Below, in pieces: positions 1-5,204 of a stretch of DNA of 5,204 bases; the first letter of the stretch is position 1; the number at the start of each line of letters is the position of its first letter. The notes under the pieces were generated by a model. That model had not been told where the DNA came from. It saw only the letters and a list, made by a program, of their open reading frames with translations, and did no database searches. The stretch comes from Pseudomonadota bacterium (GTDB lineage Bacteria > Desulfobacterota > Syntrophia > Syntrophales > JADFWA01). Location of the stretch: positions 1-5,204 of the forward strand of contig JAUVKS010000149.1 of assembly GCA_030596145.1 (NCBI GenBank). Direction: 5' to 3'. The position numbers and the translations under genes are program-made.

Positions 1-1
1 T

Positions 2-1303
2 CACACCGAAGACAGGGTTTTTGAAGAGGAATTTAATCGCATAAGGGACAGGGGAAGTGTTGTTGATGAAGCATTGAAGGATGTTGTCAGGGGAATACTG
101 GACGATGTGGCCGAAAGGGGCGATGCCGCCCTTTTTGAATATACCGAGAAATTCGAAGGCGTTTCTCTGAATGCTGATACTGTTGAGGTTAAATCCCATG
201 AGATAGAAGCCGCTATGGCGGGTCTGGATACCGGTGATCTTGAGGTTCTGGAATTTGCTGCACGAAGGATAGAAAAATTTCACAGGAAACAGTTGATAAG
301 TTCCTGGCAGGATTGTGAAGAGAAGGGGATTGAACTCGGGCAGTTGATACTGCCGCTGGACAGGGTAGGTATATATGCTCCTGGAGGGCTTGCCCCCTAT
401 CCTTCCACTGTTCTTATGGCGGCGATTCCGGCAAGAATTGCAGGCGTGAGGGAAATAATCCTTGTCACTCCCTCAAAGGGAGAAAGGGTGAATCCTCTTA
501 TTTTAGCTGCTGCAAAATTGAGCGGTGTTGACAGGATATTCAAGATAGGAGGAGCCCAAGCGGTGGCGGCCCTTGCCTATGGCACAGAATCGGTTCCGCC
601 GGTTGACAAGATTGTCGGTCCGGGAAATGTGTATGTTGCGACTGCGAAGGGAATGGTTTACGGTAAAGTAGGAATAGATATGATGGCTGGCCCGAGTGAA
701 ATATTAATAATTTCTGACGGGATGGTAGCCCCATCTGTTGTTGCAGCCGATCTTCTTTCCCAGGCGGAGCATGATGAGATAGCCAGTGCCATTCTTCTGA
801 CGACTTCACGGGAGTTTGCCTTGAAGGTGGTCTCTGAGGTAGATGTGCAATTGAAGGGTCTTCCGAGGGAGTCAATCGCTGCTAAGGCCATAGAGAATTT
901 TGGTGCAGTCATAGTCACAAAAGATATGGACGAGGCCCTTGATATCACCAACAGGTTTGCTCCAGAACATTTGCAATTGATGGTCGAGAAACCGGATCGG
1001 CTCCTTGGAAAGATAAGGAATGCGGGAGCAATCTTTCTTGGTTACAGCACACCGGAGGTCTTGGGAGATTATATTGCAGGGCCCAACCATATTCTTCCTA
1101 CTGGAGGGACTGCAAGATTTTCCTCCCCATTAGGAGTTTATGATTTTGTTAAAAGAACAAGCATCATTTCTTTTTCTCATGAATCACTACAAAGATATGG
1201 TGATAAAGCAGCAAGATTTGCCGAGATGGAGGGTCTTGGCGCTCACAGGAAATCAATAACAGTGAGATTGGCGGCAAAGCCACTTTCCGATGACGATCAT
1301 TGA
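2..1303 (+). CDS. hisD: Histidinol dehydrogenase, 5'-truncated by the window edge
   Basis: HisD is a cytosolic zinc enzyme that performs the last two steps of histidine synthesis, oxidising L-histidinol to L-histidine with two NAD+. The frame is open to the left edge. A TTG at 74 is an internal codon, not the true start, because the 24 codons before it (reading HTEDRVFEEEF...) match the usual HisD N-terminus. Counting residues from that TTG codon as 1, I see the GPGNVYV signature at 182-188, zinc ligands Q230, H233, D332 and H391, and the catalytic pair E298-H299 in FAPEH. These sit 28-29 residues before the E. coli equivalents (Q259, H262, E326, H327, D360, H419). Only about four or five N-terminal residues therefore lie outside the window. 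All key residues are present, so the enzyme looks functional. It ends with TGA 39 nt before the tRNA. No other his gene is visible, so any his operon would lie to the left. Confidence 0.97.
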   Translation, partial: HTEDRVFEEEFNRIRDRGSVVDEALKDVVRGILDDVAERGDAALFEYTEKFEGVSLNADTVEVKSHEIEAAMAGLDTGDLEVLEFAARRIEKFHRKQLISSWQDCEEKGIELGQLILPLDRVGIYAPGGLAPYPSTVLMAAIPARIAGVREIILVTPSKGERVNPLILAAAKLSGVDRIFKIGGAQAVAALAYGTESVPPVDKIVGPGNVYVATAKGMVYGKVGIDMMAGPSEILIISDGMVAPSVVAADLLSQAEHDEIASAILLTTSREFALKVVSEVDVQLKGLPRESIAAKAIENFGAVIVTKDMDEALDITNRFAPEHLQLMVEKPDRLLGKIRNAGAIFLGYSTPEVLGDYIAGPNHILPTGGTARFSSPLGVYDFVKRTSIISFSHESLQRYGDKAARFAEMEGLGAHRKSITVRLAAKPLSDDDH

Positions 1304-1328
1304 TTTTAGTTTGCAAGTATGTTAGCAT
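1300..1328 (+). promoter_or_regulatory. Possible weak promoter for the tRNA gene
   Basis: A TTGATT (1300-1305) overlapping the hisD stop is followed after 17 nt by TAGCAT (1323-1328). Each resembles a sigma-70 box imperfectly, and the spacing would start transcription some 8 nt before the tRNA. No convincing terminator separates hisD from the tRNA, only a weak 5-bp hairpin at 1327-1339. The tRNA may instead be carried on the hisD transcript. The match is weak and could be chance. Confidence 0.2.
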
Positions 1329-1342
1329 CAACTTTTGATTGA

Positions 1343-1417
1343 GCGGGCGTAATTCAGAGGTAGAATGTCAGCTTCCCAAGCTGGACGTCGTGGGTTCAAT
1401 TCCCATCGCCCGCTCCA
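1343..1417 (+). tRNA. tRNA-Gly, anticodon CCC
   Basis: The full cloverleaf can be drawn by eye. The acceptor stem GCGGGCG (1343-1349) pairs with CGCCCGC (1407-1413). The D stem ATTC/GAAT encloses a short loop containing GG. The anticodon stem (1368-1372 with 1380-1384, one G-U pair) encloses TTCCCAA, giving anticodon CCC at 1375-1377, which reads GGG glycine codons. The variable loop is 5 nt, and the T arm has loop TTCAATT. The discriminator is U (1414), as expected for bacterial tRNA-Gly, and the CCA end is encoded (1415-1417). A 69-codon open frame across this region (1339-1548) is not a gene. The tRNA lies between hisD and the rimP cluster and is followed by terminator hairpins. Confidence 0.97.
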
Positions 1418-1425
1418 TTTCCAGG

Positions 1426-1460
1426 AAAACTTCAAGTTTTTTCTTGAAATGGAAGTTTTT
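1426..1460 (+). terminator. AT-rich terminator-like hairpin after the tRNA
   Basis: AAAACTTCAAG (1426-1436) can pair with CTT (1443-1445) and GAAGTTTT (1452-1459), with a 6-nt bulge, closing a TTTTTT loop and running into a short T stretch. An alternative pairing uses CCATTTC (1415-1421), which includes the tRNA CCA end, with GAAATGG (1446-1452). The stem is A/T-rich and interrupted, so it would be a weak terminator or a 3'-end processing structure. A much better terminator lies about 40 nt downstream. Confidence 0.35.
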
Positions 1461-1501
1461 GTGTGTTATTTGTAACTTACATCATCACTGTTTGTTTGAT
1501 G

Positions 1502-1524
1502 AGTGGGCATTTGCCCACTTTTTT
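1502..1524 (+). terminator. Strong Rho-independent terminator
   Basis: AGTGGGC (1502-1508) and GCCCACT (1513-1519) form a perfect 7-bp G/C-rich stem closed by ATTT, followed directly by a run of six T residues (1519-1524) and then GTTTT. This is the textbook intrinsic terminator layout. It should end the tRNA transcript, or a hisD-tRNA transcript, before the rimP cluster. Confidence 0.88.
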
Positions 1525-1534
1525 GTTTTAAGCG

Positions 1535-1582
1535 GGATATTCATGTAGGGGCGTATTGCAATTCGCCCCTACATGAATATCC
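1535..1582. repeat. Perfect 19-bp-arm palindrome with GTAGGGGCG core (REP/MITE-like)
   Basis: The left arm (1535-1553, beginning GGATATTCATG and ending GTAGGGGCG) is an exact reverse complement of the right arm (1564-1582). The 10-nt spacer is TATTGCAATT, and its ATTGCAAT (1555-1562) is itself palindromic, so nearly the whole 48 nt folds. No T-tract follows, so it is not an ordinary terminator. From memory, GTAGGGGCG...CGCCCCTAC palindromes recur in intergenic regions of many unrelated genomes, and GTAG is one of the tetranucleotides associated with REP elements mobilised by RAYT transposases. That assignment is inference, since only one copy is visible here. It lies 36 nt before the rimP start and would form a very stable hairpin in any rimP leader transcript. 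Confidence 0.85.
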
Positions 1583-1590
1583 TAAATCTG

Positions 1591-1613
1591 ACCCAGAGAT
1601 TGGGTAAAAGGGG
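1591..1613 (+). promoter_or_regulatory. Small hairpin next to the rimP ribosome binding site
   Basis: ACCCA (1591-1595) and TGGGT (1601-1605) form a 5-bp stem with loop GAGAT. It is immediately followed by AAAAGGGG (1606-1613), a strong Shine-Dalgarno sequence 5 nt before the GTG at 1619. The RBS fixes that GTG as the rimP start. The hairpin stops just short of the RBS, so it would not hide it directly. A regulatory role is not shown. Confidence 0.5.
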
Positions 1614-1618
1614 ATATT

Positions 1619-2104
1619 GTGCAAGGGGTTCAAATATACCGGGAGAAAATATGGAAGTTAGTCGAGCCTGTTATTGAATCTGAGGATATGGAATTGGTCG
1701 ATATCGAATGCCTGAAGATGAAATCTCGCTGGATGATAAGAATTTACATAGATGAAGAGGGTGGTGTTTCTTTAGATAATTGTGCTGAGATTAGTAATCA
1801 AGTTGGTGATCTGCTCGATATACATGAGGTACTTCCCGATTCCTACATATTGGAAGTATCCTCGCCAGGGCTTAATCGTCCTCTTGCAAGAGAAAAGGAT
1901 TTTATCAAATACAGAGGGTGTAAGATTAAGGTCACAGTGAGAGATAAGATGGATGGGAAGAGAAACTTTCGCGGGGAATTGGTAGATTTTCTTGAGAAAG
2001 ACGGGGAAAAGGTTTTAGTTATTGATGCAAATGGAAAAAAATATCATATCCCGAGAGAAACTGTGGTCAAGGCCAATCTTGAGTATGAAATAGAAGGCAT
2101 ATGA
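1619..2104 (+). CDS. rimP: Ribosome maturation factor RimP
   Basis: RimP (DUF150, formerly YhbC/YlxS) is a cytosolic factor needed for late assembly of the 30S subunit. The 161-aa product is close to the usual 150-160 aa. The N-terminal alpha/beta domain (about 8-90) carries the family pattern: VDIE near 27-30, the IRIYIDEEGGVSLDNCAEIS stretch, and the hallmark VSSPGLNRPL at 80-89. The C-terminal SH3-like barrel (about 93-161) ends with the typical HIPRETVVKANLEYE. The start is GTG at 1619, chosen because AAAAGGGG sits 5 nt upstream. The gene is first in a rimP-nusA-infB cluster, the arrangement found in most bacteria. Its TGA overlaps an ATG as ATGA (2101-2104), opening a 36-codon frame that leads straight to nusA. 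The preceding leader contains a strong terminator and a large palindrome, and I find no convincing promoter between them and the gene. Confidence 0.96.
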   Translation: MQGVQIYREKIWKLVEPVIESEDMELVDIECLKMKSRWMIRIYIDEEGGVSLDNCAEISNQVGDLLDIHEVLPDSYILEVSSPGLNRPLAREKDFIKYRGCKIKVTVRDKMDGKRNFRGELVDFLEKDGEKVLVIDANGKKYHIPRETVVKANLEYEIEGI

Positions 2105-2211
2105 AAATGCATAGCGAGAGGAATATAATAATGATTATATGTTACTTTTCGAGGGTTTCCTGTCCATTTAAGACGTGCCGCAGGGAGCTTAATAACGAGG
2201 GGGATTTTTAG
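2101..2211 (+). CDS. Possible 36-aa coupled mini-ORF between rimP and nusA
   Basis: This frame fills the whole rimP-nusA gap. Its ATG overlaps the rimP stop (ATGA at 2101-2104), and its TAG (2209-2211) directly abuts the nusA ATG. Three in-frame ATGs are possible: 2101 (AGAAGG at 2092-2097, spacing 3), 2107 (same RBS, spacing 9, better) and 2131 (GAGAGG at 2116-2121, spacing 9, giving 26 aa). The peptide is basic in its middle and contains three cysteines (residues 14, 21 and 26 from 2101), including a CPFKTC pair. It has no signal peptide or membrane span, and I recognise no family. Its codon pattern cannot be judged at this length, and a stop-free run this short arises by chance fairly often. 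The exact junctions and RBS matches are the argument for translation. It could act simply by carrying ribosomes from rimP to nusA. Confidence 0.3.
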   Translation: MKMHSERNIIMIICYFSRVSCPFKTCRRELNNEGDF

Positions 2212-3477
2212 ATGTTGCCGGAACTTAAACGCCTGATTGAGCAGATGGGTAAAGATAAGGGCATAGATAAAGAGATAATCATAGACGCATTGGAAACAGC
2301 TATGTCAACAGCTGCGAGGAAAAAACTTGGACCACATGTAGAGGTGGAGACGGAATACAATGAAGATGCGGGTGAAATAGAGGTGTTTCTGTTTAAAACC
2401 GTTGTGGAAAAAGTGTTAGATCCCAACACCCAAATATCTCTGGAAGAGACACGAAGGGACCTGGATGCGGATGCAGAGTTGGGGGACAGTCTCGGTATGA
2501 AAATAGAGGCAAATACTTTCGGCAGAATTGCGGTTCAGACGGCTAAACAGATCATAATCCAGAAGGTGAAAGATGCAGAGCGGAACAAAATTTATGAAGA
2601 ATACAAGGAGAGAAAGGGAGAATTGCTTAACGGTTTTGTTCAGAGATTTGAGGGGGGGAACATCATAGTTAATCTTGGTATAGCAGAGGGAGTGATTCCT
2701 TCCGATGAACAAATTGTCAGAGAATCATATAAGAGAGGGGAAAGAATTCGAGCGTATATATGTGATGTAAAGAGGATATCCAAGGGTCCCCAGATAATAC
2801 TTTCTAGGACCCATCCAAGTTTCCTCAGGGCGCTTTTCGAGGTTGAGGTTCCTGAAATTTCTGAGGGGTTGATTGAGATTGTGAATATATCAAGGGAACC
2901 TGGAAACAGGACCAAGATTTCCGTCAAAACAAATGACAAGGATATTGACCCAGTTGGTGCCTGTGTAGGCATGAGGGGTTCCCGAGTGCAGAGTATAGTT
3001 CAGGAATTAAGAGGAGAAAAAATAGATATTATTCCGTATTCTGATAACCCGGTAGAATATGTTTGTAACGCTCTCTCTCCAGCTAAAGTTGATAGGGTCA
3101 CTGTGGATGAGGAGGTACAATCAATGGAGGTTGTTGTTCCCGATGATCAACTTTCTCTGGCTATCGGGAAAAATGGCCAGAATGTGAGATTAGCTGTGAG
3201 GCTTACAGGATGGAAGATTGATGTTAAAAGTGAAACAATAGAGACGGAACAGATAGAGGAGGGGTATAAATCGCTTATGCAGATATCGGGTATAGGTAAA
3301 GTTACTGCGGAACTTCTCTTTAACGAAGGATTCAAGAATGTTGCTGCGTTATCTACAGAGAAGCCTGAGATGTTGGCCATGACACCTGGAATTAGTGAGA
3401 AAAAGGCACAGGCCTGGATTGAGGAGGCAAGAAAGATTGTTGCTGGCGACGCTGGCAAGAAAGAGGAGCAAGTCTGA
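2212..3477 (+). CDS. nusA: Transcription termination/antitermination factor NusA
   Basis: NusA binds RNA polymerase and nascent RNA, promoting pausing and intrinsic termination, and takes part in rRNA antitermination. The domains run in the standard order. The N-terminal polymerase-binding domain covers about 1-130. The S1 domain (about 136-200) starts GELLNGFVQRFEGGNIIVNLG. KH1 contains GMRG at 253-256, and KH2 contains GKNG at 319-322 followed by QNVRLAVRLTGW. A helix-hairpin-helix region at about 354-416 begins ISGIGK (358-363). The 421-aa length exceeds that of Firmicute NusA, which ends after KH2, but is shorter than the 495-aa E. coli protein with two acidic repeats. Only one C-terminal helical domain is therefore present. 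The start is ATG 2212, with GAGGGGG (2197-2203) 8 nt upstream and inside the end of the preceding mini-ORF. In E. coli, NusA represses its own operon by promoting leader termination. The terminator hairpins before rimP make a similar loop plausible here. Confidence 0.97.
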   Translation: MLPELKRLIEQMGKDKGIDKEIIIDALETAMSTAARKKLGPHVEVETEYNEDAGEIEVFLFKTVVEKVLDPNTQISLEETRRDLDADAELGDSLGMKIEANTFGRIAVQTAKQIIIQKVKDAERNKIYEEYKERKGELLNGFVQRFEGGNIIVNLGIAEGVIPSDEQIVRESYKRGERIRAYICDVKRISKGPQIILSRTHPSFLRALFEVEVPEISEGLIEIVNISREPGNRTKISVKTNDKDIDPVGACVGMRGSRVQSIVQELRGEKIDIIPYSDNPVEYVCNALSPAKVDRVTVDEEVQSMEVVVPDDQLSLAIGKNGQNVRLAVRLTGWKIDVKSETIETEQIEEGYKSLMQISGIGKVTAELLFNEGFKNVAALSTEKPEMLAMTPGISEKKAQAWIEEARKIVAGDAGKKEEQV

Positions 3478-3499
3478 ATTTAGGTGTTCATCAAAGCAC

Positions 3500-3595
3500 A
3501 TCGGCGATTTTTGTCGATATGGCATCTTGTATTTTGATATGATATAGTATTTACCCCCCGGGGTCTCTTCTTCCAAGTGAAATTTTGGAAGAGGG
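3500..3595 (+). promoter_or_regulatory. nusA-infB spacer with two hairpins (infB leader)
   Basis: The 154-nt gap between nusA and infB (3478-3631) holds no recognisable gene; ylxR and ylxQ, common here in other bacteria, are missing. Hairpin 1 pairs ATCGGC (3500-3505) with GTCGAT (3513-3518), including one G-U pair. Hairpin 2 is stronger: CTTCCAA (3570-3576) pairs with TTGGAAG (3585-3591) around GTGAAATT, extendable to about 11 bp with G-U pairs (3566-3595). A GC-only palindrome, CCCCGGGG (3556-3563), lies between them. Neither hairpin is followed by a T-tract, so they are not intrinsic terminators. They may slow ribosomes or polymerase, or protect a processed 5' end of the infB message. TATGAT at 3538-3543 resembles a -10 box but has no matching -35. 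Confidence 0.45.
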
Positions 3596-3631
3596 ATGGA
3601 TTATATAAACCATATTTGGGAGTTTTCAAGA

Positions 3632-5204
3632 ATGTCTAAAATGAGAGTTTATGAGTTAGCTAAGGAACTGAATGTTGGTAGCAAGGAGTTTATCGCTCGT
3701 TTGGAGAAACTCGGTATAGCCGTGAAATCCCATTCGAGTTCACTCGAAAGCAGTGATGTTGAGAGAATACGGGAAGAAATTGCGTCGGGTGAACCGGTTG
3801 AGGTTGAAGAGAAAAGAATAAAAACTACTGTTATCAGGAGAAGGGCTGTACGCCATCCGGTTGAGGTTGAAGAGAAGATAACCGTTGAGATCCCGAAAGC
3901 TGAGCTCCCAAAAGAGACAGAAGAAGTACCGGTAGTGGAGAAGAAAGAGAAGGTTGAAGTTTCCGAAGTCAAAGAAAAACTTGAGCGGAAGGAAAAGCCG
4001 GCAAAGGAAATTCCCGCAAAAAAGGTTGAGAAAAAATTACCTGCCGGAATTCCTGAGGTAACTGCAAAGAAGGTCGAGAAAGAGATAGAAATAGTAAAAG
4101 AAATTACTGTTCCCGAGGTGGAGAAGCCTTTGGAGGAGGCAAAAGGAAAGCCTTCAAAAAAGAGGAAGAAACCGGTAGAAGTGGTAATAACAGAGAAACC
4201 GGTACGGAAAAAGACTCTTGTTAAGCAATTCATTGGGAAGAAAAAAACAAAACGCTGGGGAAAGGAACGGGGAGGAAGGTCGGCAGGCTGGAGGGAAGAG
4301 AAAAAGGCAGCCGTCTTAAAGATGAAAAAGACGGAGGTTACAACTCCAAAGGCGATCAAGAGAAGGATAAAGGTGGCAGATGCGATAAGAGTTGGAGATC
4401 TGGCTAAAAGGATGGGTGTTAAGGCGAATGAACTTATAAGTAAACTTATTTCACTCGGCGTGATGGTAACTATAAACCAGTTTGTTGATTGCGACACAGC
4501 CACTCTCATTGCCAGTGAGTTTGGGTATCACGTGGAACCGATTATCGGTGAGCATGAAGAAACTATTAAGAAATCTGATAGTTTTCCACTTAATCTGCAG
4601 CCAAGAGCTCCGGTAGTAACGATAATGGGGCATGTTGACCATGGCAAGACATCACTTCTGGATGCCATAAGAGAAACGAATGTTATCGATGGAGAGGCTG
4701 GTGGAATTACGCAGGCTATAGGTGCATATCACGTAAATATAAAAAACAGGGATATTGTATTTCTGGATACCCCGGGCCATGAGGCTTTTACTGCGATGAG
4801 GGCTCGAGGAGCCCAGGTAACAGATATAGTGGTCTTGATGGTGGCTGCCGATGATGGTGTGAAGGACCAAACCGTTGAGGCAATTAACCATTCACGTGTG
4901 GCTGGTGTTCCGATCGTAGTTGCTATAAATAAGATTGACAAACCTGGGGCTAATCCGGAGAAGGTTAAACAGGAACTTGCAGAGTATGATCTTGTTTCTG
5001 AGGAATGGGGGGGCGACACGATATTTTGCGAGATTTCTGCAAAGAAAAAAGAGGGAATAGAAGATATTCTGGAATTGATACTTCTCCAGGCGGATATGAT
5101 GGAACTCAAGGCCGATCCCGATGGGCCCACCCGTGGTGTTGTAATAGAAGCAAAGCTTGACAAGGGAAGAGGGCCGGTAGCCACTGTTCTGATTCAAGAG
5201 GGAA
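3632..5204 (+). CDS. infB: Translation initiation factor IF-2, 3'-truncated by the window edge
   Basis: IF-2 is the GTPase that binds fMet-tRNA to the 30S subunit and promotes 50S joining. The first 524 codons are present. ATG 3632 is preferred because GGGAG (3618-3622) lies 9 nt upstream; the next ATG (3641) is too far from it. The first IF2_N domain covers about 1-52 (RVYELAKELNVGSKEFI). A Lys/Glu/Val-rich, probably disordered linker spans about 53-235 and contains VIRRR. The second IF2_N domain covers about 252-305 (RVGDLAKRMGVKANELI). The G domain starts near 328: G1 GHVDHGKT 333-340, G2 threonine T360 in GGITQ, G3 DTPGH 379-383, G4 NKID 433-436 and G5 SAK 469-471. All GTPase residues are intact. 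Domain II begins near 499 and is cut off; by family comparison a few hundred residues are missing. Residues 411-412 are KD where MP is more usual (GVMPQT). Confidence 0.97.
   Translation, partial: MSKMRVYELAKELNVGSKEFIARLEKLGIAVKSHSSSLESSDVERIREEIASGEPVEVEEKRIKTTVIRRRAVRHPVEVEEKITVEIPKAELPKETEEVPVVEKKEKVEVSEVKEKLERKEKPAKEIPAKKVEKKLPAGIPEVTAKKVEKEIEIVKEITVPEVEKPLEEAKGKPSKKRKKPVEVVITEKPVRKKTLVKQFIGKKKTKRWGKERGGRSAGWREEKKAAVLKMKKTEVTTPKAIKRRIKVADAIRVGDLAKRMGVKANELISKLISLGVMVTINQFVDCDTATLIASEFGYHVEPIIGEHEETIKKSDSFPLNLQPRAPVVTIMGHVDHGKTSLLDAIRETNVIDGEAGGITQAIGAYHVNIKNRDIVFLDTPGHEAFTAMRARGAQVTDIVVLMVAADDGVKDQTVEAINHSRVAGVPIVVAINKIDKPGANPEKVKQELAEYDLVSEEWGGDTIFCEISAKKKEGIEDILELILLQADMMELKADPDGPTRGVVIEAKLDKGRGPVATVLIQEG
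3794..3876 (+). repeat. In-frame 20-nt direct repeat in the infB linker
   Basis: Twenty identical bases occur at 3794-3813 and 3857-3876, starting 63 nt (21 codons) apart and in the same frame. Both encode PVEVEEK-like residues (first K is AAA, second AAG) in the low-complexity linker of IF-2. Sequence between them (KTTVIRRRAVRH) is not repeated. Codon-level identity over 20 nt suggests recent duplication or gene conversion rather than amino-acid convergence, although chance in a purine-rich low-complexity stretch cannot be excluded. Confidence 0.7.

Noticed and set aside
1339..1548. A 69-codon open frame on the + strand after hisD
   Set aside because: It runs straight through the tRNA-Gly gene, the terminator hairpins and part of the palindrome, and has no recognisable protein features.
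1556..1583. TTGCAA ... TATCCT as an outward promoter from the palindrome toward rimP
   Set aside because: Both boxes match only 4 of 6 consensus bases with a 16-nt spacer, and the -35 lies in the palindrome's loop. Too weak to list as a feature.
2161..2196. Resemblance of the mini-ORF's CPFKTCRREL to the YlxR motif (RTCxxCR...EL)
   Set aside because: The cysteine spacing and order differ, the gene position is wrong (before nusA, not after), and the peptide is far shorter than YlxR.
3538..3543. TATGAT as a -10 box for a separate infB promoter
   Set aside because: No acceptable -35 hexamer exists 16-18 nt upstream; A/T-rich hexamers of this kind are common in the spacer.
4322..4424. Internal ATG/GTG codons in infB as starts of a shorter IF-2 isoform
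   Set aside because: In-frame candidates such as ATG 4322 lack a good Shine-Dalgarno sequence, so an E. coli-like IF2-2 form is not supported here.
3649..4509. A 286-codon open frame on the minus strand, rich in Ser and Phe
   Set aside because: It is the reverse complement of the purine-rich (GAA/AAG/GAG) IF-2 linker, where minus-strand stops are rare. The + strand frame is clearly infB.
4729..5184. A 151-codon minus-strand open frame
   Set aside because: It lies opposite the invariant IF-2 G-domain motifs and shows no domain of its own, so it is a shadow frame.

Overview
The window is a conserved bacterial housekeeping block, all on the + strand. It holds the nearly complete hisD gene (histidine biosynthesis), a tRNA-Gly(CCC) gene, and the start of the transcription/translation-factor cluster rimP - nusA - infB. 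infB runs off the right edge. The encoded proteins, especially the IF-2 N-terminus, the second IF2_N domain and the G domain, resemble from memory the delta-proteobacterial (Desulfobacterota) versions. Base composition is middling by eye and arginine is often written AGA/AGG. I assign a Desulfobacterota-like anaerobe with moderate confidence at phylum level and none below it.

Layout: hisD (2-1303) lacks only a few N-terminal residues and ends 39 nt before the tRNA (1343-1417). After the tRNA come an AT-rich terminator-like hairpin (1426-1460) and a strong intrinsic terminator (1502-1524). Next is a perfect 19-bp-arm palindrome with a GTAGGGGCG core (1535-1582), then a small hairpin and a strong Shine-Dalgarno in front of rimP (GTG start, 1619-2104). 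The 107 nt between rimP and nusA are completely spanned by an unannotated 36-codon frame (2101-2211). It overlaps the rimP stop as ATGA, and its stop directly abuts the nusA ATG. nusA (2212-3477) is followed by a 154-nt spacer with hairpins and then infB (3632 to the edge). The ylxR and ylxQ genes often found between nusA and infB are absent.

Working together: RimP matures the 30S subunit, NusA controls pausing, termination and antitermination, and IF-2 delivers initiator tRNA. A tRNA gene followed by terminators and then rimP-nusA-infB parallels the E. coli metY-rimP-nusA-infB operon, where transcription enters partly by read-through and NusA feeds back on its own leader. The protein-coding content is ordinary. 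The points worth a second look are the palindromic element in the rimP leader, the coupled mini-ORF between rimP and nusA, and the tRNA/terminator arrangement. I see no defence system, CRISPR array, transposase gene or other novel multi-gene system.
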